A DNA stretch of 63,048 nt, from the NCBI RefSeq assembly GCF_018207095.1, contig NZ_QOCZ01000011.1, positions 1-63,048 of the forward strand, in the 5' to 3' direction. A program made the position numbers and the translations under genes. Under the pieces are notes generated by a model that saw nothing but the letters and a program-made list of their open reading frames with translations, did not search any database and was not told the origin of the DNA. Shown piece by piece: positions 17,334 through 25,713 of the stretch. Source of the stretch: Nocardiopsis sp. MG754419. Lineage in GTDB: Bacteria; Actinomycetota; Actinomycetes; Streptosporangiales; Streptosporangiaceae. Position 1 is the stretch's first letter, and every line of letters begins with the position of its first letter.

Positions 17334-18851
17334 ATGAGTTTCACCGACTACTCACAGAACGTGCGCATCCGGGAGCTGGAGGAGAGCCTCAGCAGCGCGC
17401 ACTCGCACATGGCCCGAGAACGCAAGCACATGCGCTCGGAGTTGAGCCGGCTCCGGGGCGGTGTGGAACAGCGGCTCGACCGGGTCTCGGCCACCCTGGA
17501 CGCCTTCATCGAACTCAGCGACCTCCGCGTCACCCTCGCCATGTTCGACGGCGCGGCCATCGCCCGCCACCGCACGCTCCAGATGATCGACGGCGCCGCG
17601 CTCGGCACCCTCGAACTCGACGACGTGCCCGGCTACTGGCTGGTGCCCGCCGCCCGCGGCCTGCACGCCCTGCTCAACGGCGACCTCCCCGGCGCGCGGG
17701 TGCGCTTCGACGAGGCCGCCGAGATCGACCCCGAACGCGCGCACAGCTTCGCCGCGCTGGCCGCGGCGCTCACCAGCGCCGAGCACGCCCGGGCCCTCGG
17801 TGAGGACGTGGCCGCGGACCTGCTCCCCCACCTGCCCGCGCCCGACAGCCGGATGACCCGCGGTCAACGCGCCCTGTGGCTGCTGAGCGCCGACGGCTCG
17901 CTCGGCGAGGACGCCCGCGAACGCCTGCTGCTGTCCACCCTGCGTCACTGGTCGGCCCAGAACATCCGGGCACCGGAGGTGGGCACCTGGCTCGTGGCCT
18001 CCGACGGGCGAGGCGGGCCCGACCGGTCGTCGGCCGCCGGGCGGCTGACCGGGCTGCGTGAGCGCGTCGCCCACGTCACCGCGCTGGGCGTCGAGGACAC
18101 CTCCACCGAGGTGCACGCCCCGGACCGTGCCAGCGTCGACTACCTCCACCGGGCCCTGCGTCTGTTGGTGGAGGAGGGCGGCCCGGAGGAGGCTCCCCTG
18201 CTCGCCGAGGCGAACCGGCTGCGCGCCGTCATCGAGGCGGGCGGCGAAGAGGTGACCCTCCCTTCCTGGGGGGAGAGCGTCGAGGAGGTCCACACCCTGC
18301 TGACACAGGACCTGACCTCGGAGGAGGCGCCCCCGCACCGCCGGACCTTCGCCCTGGTGCTCCAGCGCGCCACCGTGTTGGAGAGCGCCGAGACCCTGGC
18401 GAAACAGGCCGCCGAGCCCGCACCGGAGCAGACCAGCGTCTCCGTGCGGGGCGTCGCCGTCACCATCACCGCGAACGGGGCCGACCGCCGGCAGTTGGAC
18501 CAGGCCCGACGCAGGGTCATGGCGCACACGCAGGAGAGCGGTGACGCCCGCACCATGCTGTGGATCGCGGGGATCTCCGCGGTCGTGCTGTTCATCCTGG
18601 CGCTGCTGACGATGCAGGGTTTCCTGTGGCTGCTGACCCTGTGCGCCCTGGGCGGCATCGGGCTGGCCTACCACTCCACCCAGAAGGAGAGGGAGACCTT
18701 CGAACGGAATCGGGCGCAGGATCTGCAGAAGGTGGACACACGGATCTCCCAGGCGAGCGAGGAGTGGCGTCGCGAGCGTGCCCGGGCCGAGGAGCAGGCC
18801 ACCACGGCGCAGGCGGACCTCGAGGAGATCCGCCGACTGCTCGCCCCCTGA
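17334..18851 (+). CDS. Coiled-coil membrane protein, unknown function
   Basis: A 505-residue protein with a clear architecture. Residues 1-60 form an N-terminal coiled coil (RIRELEESL, RERKHMRSELSRLRGG). A helical, partly TPR-like middle follows, with GDLPGARVRFDEAAEIDPER resembling a TPR unit. Two adjacent membrane helices lie near residues 408-446 (MLWIAGISAVVLFILALL and FLWLLTLCALGGIGLAY), and a C-terminal coiled coil completes it (ERETFERNRAQDLQKVDTRI). Both soluble parts are probably cytoplasmic, as in membrane-tethered scaffolds. I do not recognise a family. Start at ATG 17334 with ggcgaagg upstream. It converges with corA. Confidence 0.72.
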   Translation: MSFTDYSQNVRIRELEESLSSAHSHMARERKHMRSELSRLRGGVEQRLDRVSATLDAFIELSDLRVTLAMFDGAAIARHRTLQMIDGAALGTLELDDVPGYWLVPAARGLHALLNGDLPGARVRFDEAAEIDPERAHSFAALAAALTSAEHARALGEDVAADLLPHLPAPDSRMTRGQRALWLLSADGSLGEDARERLLLSTLRHWSAQNIRAPEVGTWLVASDGRGGPDRSSAAGRLTGLRERVAHVTALGVEDTSTEVHAPDRASVDYLHRALRLLVEEGGPEEAPLLAEANRLRAVIEAGGEEVTLPSWGESVEEVHTLLTQDLTSEEAPPHRRTFALVLQRATVLESAETLAKQAAEPAPEQTSVSVRGVAVTITANGADRRQLDQARRRVMAHTQESGDARTMLWIAGISAVVLFILALLTMQGFLWLLTLCALGGIGLAYHSTQKERETFERNRAQDLQKVDTRISQASEEWRRERARAEEQATTAQADLEEIRRLLAP

Positions 18852-18885
18852 GAACACGCCTCGTGCCCGGGGCCGGCCGGCGCCC

Positions 18886-19971
18886 CTACAGCCAGCCGTT
18901 GCGTTTGAAGACCATGTACAGCCCCAGTCCGATGAGGACCATGGCGCACAGGGTGAGCGGCCAACTGAACAGCCAGTGGTACCCGTGCACGGGGGCGATG
19001 TTCATGCCGTAGATCGAGGAGATGAGGGTGGGCACCACCAGGATCCCGCCCCAGGAGGACACCTTCTTCATCGCCTCGTTCTGGGCCTGGTCGATGAGGC
19101 TGCTCTCCACCGCCATGATGTTCTGCAGGAGTTGACGGAACCCGTCCACGTGTTCGCCGGCCACGGACACGTGGTCGGCCACGTCGCGCAGGTACTCGCG
19201 CAGCTCGTCCAGGTGCCGTTCGGCGGGACGGAGCGGCGCGGGCAGGGGTCGATCGGCGCCCTCGCGCGGGGTCATGAGCATGCGCAGGACCTCACCCAGC
19301 GGGTCCACGGCGCGTTGCAGCGCGATGACCTGGCGGGCCAGGCGGTAGGTCCGCCGGGAGGCGCCCTTCTCCCCCGCGAAGACCTGGCTCTCCACGTCGT
19401 CGACGTCCTCCTGGAGCGCGGCGATCACCGGCGCGTAGTCGTCGACCACCCGGTCGAGGACGGCGTAGGTCACCCCGAGCGCGCCGTGGCGCATCAACCG
19501 GGGATGCTCCTCCAGTCGGGCGCGGATCGGCGCGAAGTCGATCCGGGTGTCGTGGCGGATGGTGATGACGACGCCGCGGGCCCCGAAGACGTGGACCTCA
19601 CCGACGTGGACCGTCTCCTGCGCCTCGTCGTAGGAGGCGGGACGCAGCACCACGAACAACACGTCCCCGTAGCTCTCGACCTTGGGCCGCTGGTGCGCGA
19701 CGATCGCGTCCTCCACCGCGAGCCGGGGCAGGTCGAACCGGCGGGCGGCCTCCGTGAGCTGCTCCCGGTTGGGTGAACTCAGCTCCACCCACGCGAACAG
19801 GGAGGGGTCGGCCCGAAGGTCCTCGTGGGCCCGGGCGAGCGTGTCCACCTCGCGTTGCCGCTCCCCCTCCCGGTACAGAACGATCCGACAGTCCCCCGGT
19901 GGGGCGTCGGTGGGCAGGGCCGCGCCCTTCCGTCCCAGGGCCATGGTGCGCTCGGGCGCGGATTCGGTCAT
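18886..19971 (-). CDS. corA: CorA family magnesium/cobalt transporter
   Basis: A 361-residue CorA-type channel. The long N-terminal cytoplasmic domain ends in the pore helix, with the selectivity signature YGMN (ISSIYGMNIAPVHG) between two C-terminal membrane helices, and a basic KRNGWL end. Length and topology match the family. It forms a pentameric Mg2+ (possibly Co2+ or Ni2+) uptake channel in the cytoplasmic membrane. ATG 19971 with ggag upstream is preferred over an in-frame GTG at 19992. It has no obvious operon partner. Confidence 0.92.
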   Translation of the reverse strand: MTESAPERTMALGRKGAALPTDAPPGDCRIVLYREGERQREVDTLARAHEDLRADPSLFAWVELSSPNREQLTEAARRFDLPRLAVEDAIVAHQRPKVESYGDVLFVVLRPASYDEAQETVHVGEVHVFGARGVVITIRHDTRIDFAPIRARLEEHPRLMRHGALGVTYAVLDRVVDDYAPVIAALQEDVDDVESQVFAGEKGASRRTYRLARQVIALQRAVDPLGEVLRMLMTPREGADRPLPAPLRPAERHLDELREYLRDVADHVSVAGEHVDGFRQLLQNIMAVESSLIDQAQNEAMKKVSSWGGILVVPTLISSIYGMNIAPVHGYHWLFSWPLTLCAMVLIGLGLYMVFKRNGWL

Positions 19972-20051
19972 GCTCCGGGGTTCCCCTTCCACCGTGCCGT
20001 CGCACCGATCCTGACGTGCGCGGCAGCCGGCGGCGGGGAGGACACGCCCGG

Positions 20052-20699
20052 TCAGTCGACCACGCCGGAGGCCCGGAGGGTGATGTTGAGCCGCCCCACC
20101 AGACCGAGTGCCGGGTCGGCGGTACCGGGACGTACGCGCGGCACCCCGTGGTAGGCCATGCGGGAGGGGCCGCCGAAGACGAACAGGTCGCCGCCGCGGA
20201 GTTCGACGTCGGTGTAGGGCCGGTTGCGGTTCTCGGTGTTGCCGAACCGGAAGACGCAGGTGTCGCCGAGGCTGAGCGAGACGACGGGGGCCCGGGAGCG
20301 TTCGTCGCGGTCCTGGTGCATGCCCATACGGGCGTCGGCGTCGTAGAAGTTGACCAGGGCGACGTCGTAGGGGTCCCCCTCGTGGGGCGCGCCGTAGGCC
20401 TCACGGACCGCGCGCGCGGCCAGCGCGCCCAGCAGTTCCGGGAAGGGCCGGACCGGGGTGCCGTCGGGCAGGGTGCGGCTGTAGGAGTAGGGGCGCCAGT
20501 GACGCCCCAACGAGACCATCTCGACGCTCATGAGGCCGCCGCGCGGCATGCGGTGCCGTCGCATCCCGGCGGGTCCGCGCGCCCACTCCCGACACCGCCG
20601 GACGAGGTCGAGTTGCGTCTCGAACGGGAGCCGCCCGGGCAGATGGACCGCTCCGGGCGCCACGGTCACCGGTGGGGAGCCGAACAGGGCATCGTCCAT
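20052..20699 (-). CDS. alkB: AlkB-type alpha-ketoglutarate-dependent dioxygenase
   Basis: A 215-residue Fe(II)/2-oxoglutarate dioxygenase. The iron ligands are His and Asp in MGMHQDRDE (HxD, about residue 130) and the distal His in MAYHGVPRV; the 2-oxoglutarate Arg pair is in GRLNITLR. VALVNFYDADARMG and DLFVFGGPSRMAY are characteristic of AlkB. It repairs 1-methyladenine and 3-methylcytosine in DNA by oxidative demethylation. Start at ATG 20699 with a gggga site. A terminator at 20709-20742 separates it from the upstream membrane protein gene. Confidence 0.92.
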   Translation of the reverse strand: MDDALFGSPPVTVAPGAVHLPGRLPFETQLDLVRRCREWARGPAGMRRHRMPRGGLMSVEMVSLGRHWRPYSYSRTLPDGTPVRPFPELLGALAARAVREAYGAPHEGDPYDVALVNFYDADARMGMHQDRDERSRAPVVSLSLGDTCVFRFGNTENRNRPYTDVELRGGDLFVFGGPSRMAYHGVPRVRPGTADPALGLVGRLNITLRASGVVD

Positions 20700-20708
20700 G
20701 TCCCCATT

Positions 20709-20742
20709 GTGCCCCGCGCGGGGCCGGACCCGCGCGGGGCAC
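20709..20742 (-). terminator. Hairpin terminator of the Vps62-like gene
   Basis: Perfect 14-bp inverted repeat (20709-20722 with 20729-20742, loop gccgga) immediately 3' of the minus-strand gene at 20747 and overlapping the alkB 5' region, where it could also shape the alkB leader. Confidence 0.65.
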
Positions 20743-20746
20743 CGGC

Positions 20747-22549
20747 TCAGCGGCGCATGAGGTCGCGGACGTTGACGACCAGCAGCACCACGACGATGAG
20801 GACGATGGGGACGGTGACGGCGATCCGCCAGTCGGCGACGAACGCCATGACCACACCGACCACCAACCCGATGACGAGCACCGCGATCGCGAGCCCCGTG
20901 AGGTACTGGACGAACTTGCGGCGGGCGACCGAGTCGATGGCGGCGAACAGGAGCACGACCCCGAGCATGGCCCACAGGGTCATCTGACCGTCGAGCAGGA
21001 ACAGGGTCAGTGCCAGGGAGAGCAGCAGCAGGGGCGTGCTCAACGCGACCCACAGGTGCAGGAACCGGGCCGTGCGCTGGTCCCCGGAGGCGTAGGGCAT
21101 GTGCGGGGCGTGCAGGTGTCCCGTGGGCGGGGGTACCAGGGGCACGTCGCCGTCGAGCGCGCGCCGGTGGGTGTCACGCTCGTCCGCGGTCAGGACGCGC
21201 TTCTCGTAGACCTCGGCGAGTTCGCCCTCCAGTTCCTCGATCTGCTCGCCGTACTCGCGCGAGCGCGGCCGGGACTGGGCCTCACGGTCCAGGACCAGGC
21301 GCGCCGCCTCCAACTGCCGGAGCCGGTCGCGACGGCGCACGATGTCGGCGTCGTGGGTGCTGACCTGCGCGTCGAGACTCTCGACGTGGGCGCGCAGTTC
21401 CGCGCGGGCGGCGGCCTCGGTGGGCGCGACCTTCTGCAGACCCACCCAGGCGAGGGGGTCGGCCCAGGAGCGGCGGATGCTGCCGTCGCGTTCGTAGCGA
21501 GGACCACTGGGGGCGCGCTCGCCGTCGAAGAAGTCTCGGGTGTCGCGACCCCACAGGCCGCGAAAGCCCTTCACCCAGGAGGTCTCGTCGTCGATGAGGA
21601 CGGCGTTCCACTCCCGGTCGCCGCCGGGACCCAGGCGTTCGCCGTCGCCGCGCGCGTAGTCCACGAAGGGCACACCGATGCCGTGCCGGTTGATGGCGCT
21701 GTCGGCACGGAAGAGGCGGTGTCCGAGCCTGCGCCAGGCGCGGACGAGCCCGCGCAGGAAGGACGGGTCGACCTGGATGAGGTAGTCGCCGGGAAGCATC
21801 TGGTGGGAGTGCGAGCCCGCGCCGACGTAGATCATCGGATGGGCGCCGTCCCGGTGCAGGTCGGGGTCCTCCCAGGAACGACGGAGGTCGTCGCCGTGGT
21901 ACTCGTGCGAGGACGCGCCCACCCACACCGGGCGCGTGGTGCCGTCCGGGTTCTCCACCACGTAGACGGTGACGCGTTCCCAGTCGGCCTCGTGGTCGTT
22001 GACCCCACCGTAGATGGTGCGCCAGTCGTTCATCGCGTAGAAGAGCCAGTACTGGAGGACGATGTAGCCGCCCTCGCGGGTGACGCGACCGTAATAGGTC
22101 GCCCCACCGTTGTCGACGCGCTCGCGGTAGCGGGTGACCGCGGCGAAGGTGACGCCGCCGGGAACCGCGCCGCGGATGAGCAGCGACAGCTTCATCAGGA
22201 TGTCGAGGACGCGGCCGAGCACGCCCACGGCGGCCAGTCGGCCGCTCTTGGGGATCACCGAGCGCGCGATGCCCTTGAAGCGGCGGGCCTCCTCGCGCAG
22301 CGATTCCTCCTGCACGAAGCGCAGGTGTTTGTGTCGGTGCGGCCACTCCTCCTCCGCCTGGGCCAGGCGGTCGAGGGTGAGGTCTCCGGCGGGGACGATG
22401 ACGCTCTCCCGCCCGCCGGGTTCCTCGATCCAGAGGCTGCAGTTGCGTACGTAGGCGTCCACCTCGGTGGGGAAGAAGAGTTCGCCCTCGGTGCACATGA
22501 GCACCGGTTCGTGGGCACGCAGAAGTTCGAGGTCTGTTCTCTCGGCCAT
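20747..22549 (-). CDS. Vps62-like domain membrane protein, unknown function
   Basis: A 600-residue protein. The N-terminal half contains YWLFYAMNDWRTIYGG, then NDHEADWERVTVYV and the segment GAGSHSHQMLPG, a pattern like the Vps62/YW-FYxxND-HExDWE family, in which an aromatic-rich beta domain displays conserved Asp/Glu and His. A coiled coil (about residues 385-445) follows, and the C-terminus holds four membrane helices. The role is unknown in bacteria. ATG 22549 is used; a GTG at 22561 is an alternative. It is transcribed towards alkB and ends at a hairpin. Confidence 0.65.
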   Translation of the reverse strand: MAERTDLELLRAHEPVLMCTEGELFFPTEVDAYVRNCSLWIEEPGGRESVIVPAGDLTLDRLAQAEEEWPHRHKHLRFVQEESLREEARRFKGIARSVIPKSGRLAAVGVLGRVLDILMKLSLLIRGAVPGGVTFAAVTRYRERVDNGGATYYGRVTREGGYIVLQYWLFYAMNDWRTIYGGVNDHEADWERVTVYVVENPDGTTRPVWVGASSHEYHGDDLRRSWEDPDLHRDGAHPMIYVGAGSHSHQMLPGDYLIQVDPSFLRGLVRAWRRLGHRLFRADSAINRHGIGVPFVDYARGDGERLGPGGDREWNAVLIDDETSWVKGFRGLWGRDTRDFFDGERAPSGPRYERDGSIRRSWADPLAWVGLQKVAPTEAAARAELRAHVESLDAQVSTHDADIVRRRDRLRQLEAARLVLDREAQSRPRSREYGEQIEELEGELAEVYEKRVLTADERDTHRRALDGDVPLVPPPTGHLHAPHMPYASGDQRTARFLHLWVALSTPLLLLSLALTLFLLDGQMTLWAMLGVVLLFAAIDSVARRKFVQYLTGLAIAVLVIGLVVGVVMAFVADWRIAVTVPIVLIVVVLLVVNVRDLMRR

Positions 22550-22641
22550 GATTCGCACCAAGCTAGTGCATCCGGCGGTGTGAACGCGCTTCTCGGGGGC
22601 GTGGGACGTGTCATGCGGGGCCCCGGGGAGGATTCTTTCTA

Positions 22642-22658
22642 CTTGCCAATTTGGAAAG
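22642..22658 (+). promoter_or_regulatory. Imperfect palindrome in the promoter of the first membrane-protein/regulator pair
   Basis: CTTGCCAA-T-TTGGAAAG, eight-base arms with one mismatch, about 45 bases before the start of the membrane protein gene. A TTGCCA -35-like hexamer lies within it. The equivalent site before the paralogous pair (37725-37743) is also a palindrome, which supports an autoregulatory operator. Confidence 0.45.
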
Positions 22659-22701
22659 TGAGTGCCAACATAGAAACATGACGACCGCTGGAGGTACGCA
22701 T

Positions 22702-23127
22702 ATGCACAGGGACGACGCCTGGGACGCGCTGGAACGGGCCCGGGCGATGGATCGGAAGGTCCGCCCGATGGGCGGCTGGTACGCGATCTACGGCATCGCG
22801 TTCGGGATGACGAGCCTGGGCCTGCTCCTGACCATGGGCGTCACGAACTCCGGAACCGGGGCGATCATCGGCAGCTCGGTGGCGCTGCCGATGATCTTCC
22901 TGCTGATCACGTACGCGAACCGGCAACCGGTCACCCCGCGCGGCTACGGCCACCTGCACCTGTGGAGCCTCGCCGCGTGGACGGCGATCTACGGCACCAC
23001 CATCTTCGTGGGCATGTACGTCTTCCCCGGCGACCTGACCTGGTGGGTCCCGATGGCCGTGGTGAGCGCCCTGCCATCGTCGATCGCCGGCCTCATCGCG
23101 CTCCGCCGCAGCAGGAGCGCACAGTGA
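22702..23127 (+). CDS. Membrane protein of a membrane-protein/regulator pair (copy 1)
   Basis: A 141-residue protein with a short charged N-terminal helix (DDAWDALERARAMDRKV) and four predicted membrane helices. ATG 22702 is chosen because it has a strong GGAGG site seven bases upstream; ATG 22678 is an alternative. The function is unknown. It overlaps the next gene by GTGA, so membrane protein and DNA-binding protein are translationally coupled. A paralogous pair with the same order occurs at 37747-38542. This arrangement suggests that the membrane protein is the effector or modulator of the regulator. Confidence 0.72.
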   Translation: MHRDDAWDALERARAMDRKVRPMGGWYAIYGIAFGMTSLGLLLTMGVTNSGTGAIIGSSVALPMIFLLITYANRQPVTPRGYGHLHLWSLAAWTAIYGTTIFVGMYVFPGDLTWWVPMAVVSALPSSIAGLIALRRSRSAQ

Positions 23128-23444
23128 TCCATCCGCGCAGCCGACTCGACGAGGTCATCCACTCCCCCGTCCGGTTCTCCGTGATGGCCGCCCTCGCCTC
23201 CGCGGACAGCATCGAGTTCCGGGTCCTGCGCGACCTGGTCGAGGTGAGCGACTCCGTGCTCTCCAAGCAGATCTCCACCCTGGAGGACGCCGGCTACGTC
23301 ACGGTGAAGAAGTTCCGGATCGGACGGCGCACCCGCACGTCCCTGGCCTTGAACTCGCAGGGGCGTACGGCCTTCGATCAGCACGTCCGAGCACTGCGCG
23401 ACATCGCCGAAGGGGTCACACTCCCCCCTGCCGAAGAGGGCTAG
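23124..23444 (+). CDS. Winged-helix transcriptional regulator (HTH_34-like, copy 1)
   Basis: A 106-residue DNA-binding protein. It reads LDEVIHSPVRFSVMAALAS, then EFRVLRDLVEVSDSVLSKQI and LEDAGYVTVKKF with a GRRTRTSLALNSQGR wing. This is the compact MarR/ArsR-like winged helix (HTH_34) whose genes often follow a small membrane protein. No Cys metal site is present. GTG 23124 overlaps the upstream stop. It probably represses its own operon through the palindrome at 22642-22658. Confidence 0.85.
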   Translation: MIHPRSRLDEVIHSPVRFSVMAALASADSIEFRVLRDLVEVSDSVLSKQISTLEDAGYVTVKKFRIGRRTRTSLALNSQGRTAFDQHVRALRDIAEGVTLPPAEEG

Positions 23445-23565
23445 CACCCGCGCCGGACCTGCGGGGGACGTTCGTCCGGTCGCCCACGGGCGATGCCCCC
23501 CGAGATCCGGAGAGACACCGAAGGCGCGATCGCGCGGTAGAGGCCATCACACCCCGGGCACCGAA

Positions 23566-23588
23566 GGTCCCCGACCGTGTCGGGGACC
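23566..23588. terminator. Bidirectional hairpin terminator
   Basis: Perfect ten-base inverted repeat GGTCCCCGAC/GTCGGGGACC with a three-base loop, between the ends of the convergent regulator and EamA genes. Confidence 0.6.
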
Positions 23589-23628
23589 GACCGCAGGTCC
23601 GCGGCGAAGGCCCCGAACGCCCACCGCC

Positions 23629-24732
23629 TCAGACCGCCACCCCGCGATCCCGTTCCCACTCCCCCACTCCGTGGGGCGCGGGGACCTCGGCGGGCGCGGG
23701 AACCCTCTCCCGCCCCTCCCCCTCAAGGGGATGCGGCCCGGGGACGCCGTCCTTCGCCCCCGGACCCGTCCGGACGTGGCGCTGACGCACCAGCTTCTTC
23801 TCTGGGACGACCGGACCGGAACCGCGGTCACCCCGTGCCGCTCCGATCCCGGCGACCACCACCAACCCCATACCCACCAACTGCACGGTGACGGGTGCCT
23901 GACCGATGACGATCATTCCCATGACCAGGGCCACCGCCGGCTCCAGGCTGGAGAACGTGCTGTAGGCGGTCCGACTCATCCGCTGCAGGGCGACCATCTC
24001 CAGCAGGAACGGCACCATCGGGAACAGCAGCGCGATGAGCAGGGTGAAGCCGATCAGCTCCGGGTTCGGATCGGCGATCGCGCCCGGCGCGCCCAACGGG
24101 GCGGTGACCAGAGCACCCACCACCATAGACAGGGTCAGTCCGTGCACGGCACCGAACCCCGCGCCGACCTTCTGGGTGAGGACGATGTACCCGACCACGC
24201 AGACCGCGCCGGCGAGCGCGAAGCCGATACCGACCAGGTCGAGTTGGCCGGCCCAGGGGCGGGTCAGGCACACGACACCGACGACCGCGGCGACGATCCA
24301 CACCAGTTCACGGCGGCGACGCATGGCCGCGACGGCCACCACGAGCGTGCCGAGGAACTCGATGGAGGTGGCGGTGCCCAGGTCGATCCGCGCCGTCGCC
24401 TCGGAGTAGAACAGCATCATCCCCGCGCTCGCTGTGCCCAGGATCACCACGGCGCCGAGCTCACGACGCGTCGCCGCGCGCACGGCCCGCCAGAGGGAGC
24501 GGCCACCGAGCATGAGCAACAGCAGCGCGGCCCAGCTGAGCCGAAGCCAGGTGATGGTGGCGGGGCCGGCGTGCTCGAAGGCGGTGACGGCGAGCGCGCT
24601 GCCCGTGTGCAGCGTGAACATGCCGATGAGCAGCATCAACGGAGCCGGGACCTGGAAACGGGCACGGCTGTGCGAGGGGAGGAAGGAGCGGATCACCCGA
24701 CCATTGGATCGGAGCCCTTCGTTTCTGTCCAC
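23629..24732 (-). CDS. EamA/RhtA family transporter
   Basis: A 367-residue drug/metabolite-superfamily exporter with about ten membrane helices in two EamA repeats (first ending near WIVAAVVGVVCLTRPW, second near VTVQLVGMGLVVVAGIGAA). It is most like RhtA-type threonine/homoserine exporters: GPATITWLRLSWAALLLL is the typical first-repeat segment. A long hydrophilic C-terminal tail of about 60 residues is unusual and may not be conserved. GTG 24732 is the first start; GTG/ATG codons nearer the first helix are alternatives. It is divergent from a LysR gene only 35 bases away, the likely regulator. Confidence 0.85.
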   Translation of the reverse strand: MDRNEGLRSNGRVIRSFLPSHSRARFQVPAPLMLLIGMFTLHTGSALAVTAFEHAGPATITWLRLSWAALLLLMLGGRSLWRAVRAATRRELGAVVILGTASAGMMLFYSEATARIDLGTATSIEFLGTLVVAVAAMRRRRELVWIVAAVVGVVCLTRPWAGQLDLVGIGFALAGAVCVVGYIVLTQKVGAGFGAVHGLTLSMVVGALVTAPLGAPGAIADPNPELIGFTLLIALLFPMVPFLLEMVALQRMSRTAYSTFSSLEPAVALVMGMIVIGQAPVTVQLVGMGLVVVAGIGAARGDRGSGPVVPEKKLVRQRHVRTGPGAKDGVPGPHPLEGEGRERVPAPAEVPAPHGVGEWERDRGVAV

Positions 24733-24767
24733 GAACCCTTGGTTGATGAACCATGTAGTTTCGGTGG

Positions 24768-25703
24768 ATGGATTTCACCCGACTTCGCCTGCTCGTGGAG
24801 CTGGACCGACTCGGCACCATGGCGGCTGTGTCCGAGGTCACCGGCATGAGCACCTCGGCGATCTCCAAACACCTCGCCGTGTTGGAGAAGGAGGCCGGAG
24901 CGCCCCTGCTCGCCCCGGACGGACGCCGGGTACGCCTCACCCCGGCTGGGCGCAGGCTCACCGAGCACGCGGTGGAGATCCTCGCGCGGGTGGAGGCGGC
25001 CCAGGCGGAGTTCGACGGCGAGGGCGCCCCGGTGGGCCGCGTCGACCTGGTCATGTACACCTCGGCCGCCCCGATCGTGCTGCCCGCGTTGCGACGCCTG
25101 CGGCGTGATCACCCCGGTATCGACATCCACCTGACCGAGCACGAGTCGGAGCAGGCGCTGACGTTGCTCCAGGACGGGGCCACGGATCTGGGGGTGGTGT
25201 ACCAGTACAGTCTGCTCCCCCGACGATTCCCGGGGACGCTGAAGGTGTATCCGGTGGGGACCGAGGGACTGCTGTTGTCCCAACCCTCGCAGGGGGCGGA
25301 CAGTCGGACCCTCACCCGACGGCGTCTGCGCGCGTTCGCCGACGCGGCGTGGATCGCCAGCCCCTACCGCGGTGACGAGGAGGCGTTGGTGCACCGGATG
25401 TGCGCCGACGCGGGGTTCACCCCCAGGATCGTGCACCGGATCGACACCCTGGAGCTGTTCGAGGAGTTGGTGTCCACCGGGCTCGGCGTGGGCGTGGTGC
25501 CGCGGTTGTCGACCACCACCCGGCGCGGCGTGGCCCACGCTCCCCTGGGCGAGTTGGGGGGTGTGCGTCAGGTGTACCTCGCCGGGCGCACCGGAGGCTG
25601 GTCCTGGCGGCCGATCCGGGTGGTCGCCGCCTACCTGCACCAGGCGGCCGAGGACGTGCTCGACGACGTCGCGCCCCTGCCTTGGTCGAGGGCGCCGGAC
25701 TGA
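24768..25703 (+). CDS. LysR family transcriptional regulator
   Basis: A 311-residue LTTR. The N-terminal helix-turn-helix reads LRLLVELDRLGTMAAVSEV, then TGMSTSAISKHLAVLEKEAG, followed by the linker helix; the C-terminal periplasmic-binding-like domain begins near residue 90 (GRVDLVMYTSAAPIVLPALR). It is divergent from the EamA exporter with a 35-base shared promoter, the classic arrangement for control of an exporter. A weak dyad (gaaccatgtagtttc) lies in that gap. It converges with the next LysR gene, ten bases away. Confidence 0.9.
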   Translation: MDFTRLRLLVELDRLGTMAAVSEVTGMSTSAISKHLAVLEKEAGAPLLAPDGRRVRLTPAGRRLTEHAVEILARVEAAQAEFDGEGAPVGRVDLVMYTSAAPIVLPALRRLRRDHPGIDIHLTEHESEQALTLLQDGATDLGVVYQYSLLPRRFPGTLKVYPVGTEGLLLSQPSQGADSRTLTRRRLRAFADAAWIASPYRGDEEALVHRMCADAGFTPRIVHRIDTLELFEELVSTGLGVGVVPRLSTTTRRGVAHAPLGELGGVRQVYLAGRTGGWSWRPIRVVAAYLHQAAEDVLDDVAPLPWSRAPD

Positions 25704-25713
25704 TCGGGGTCGG

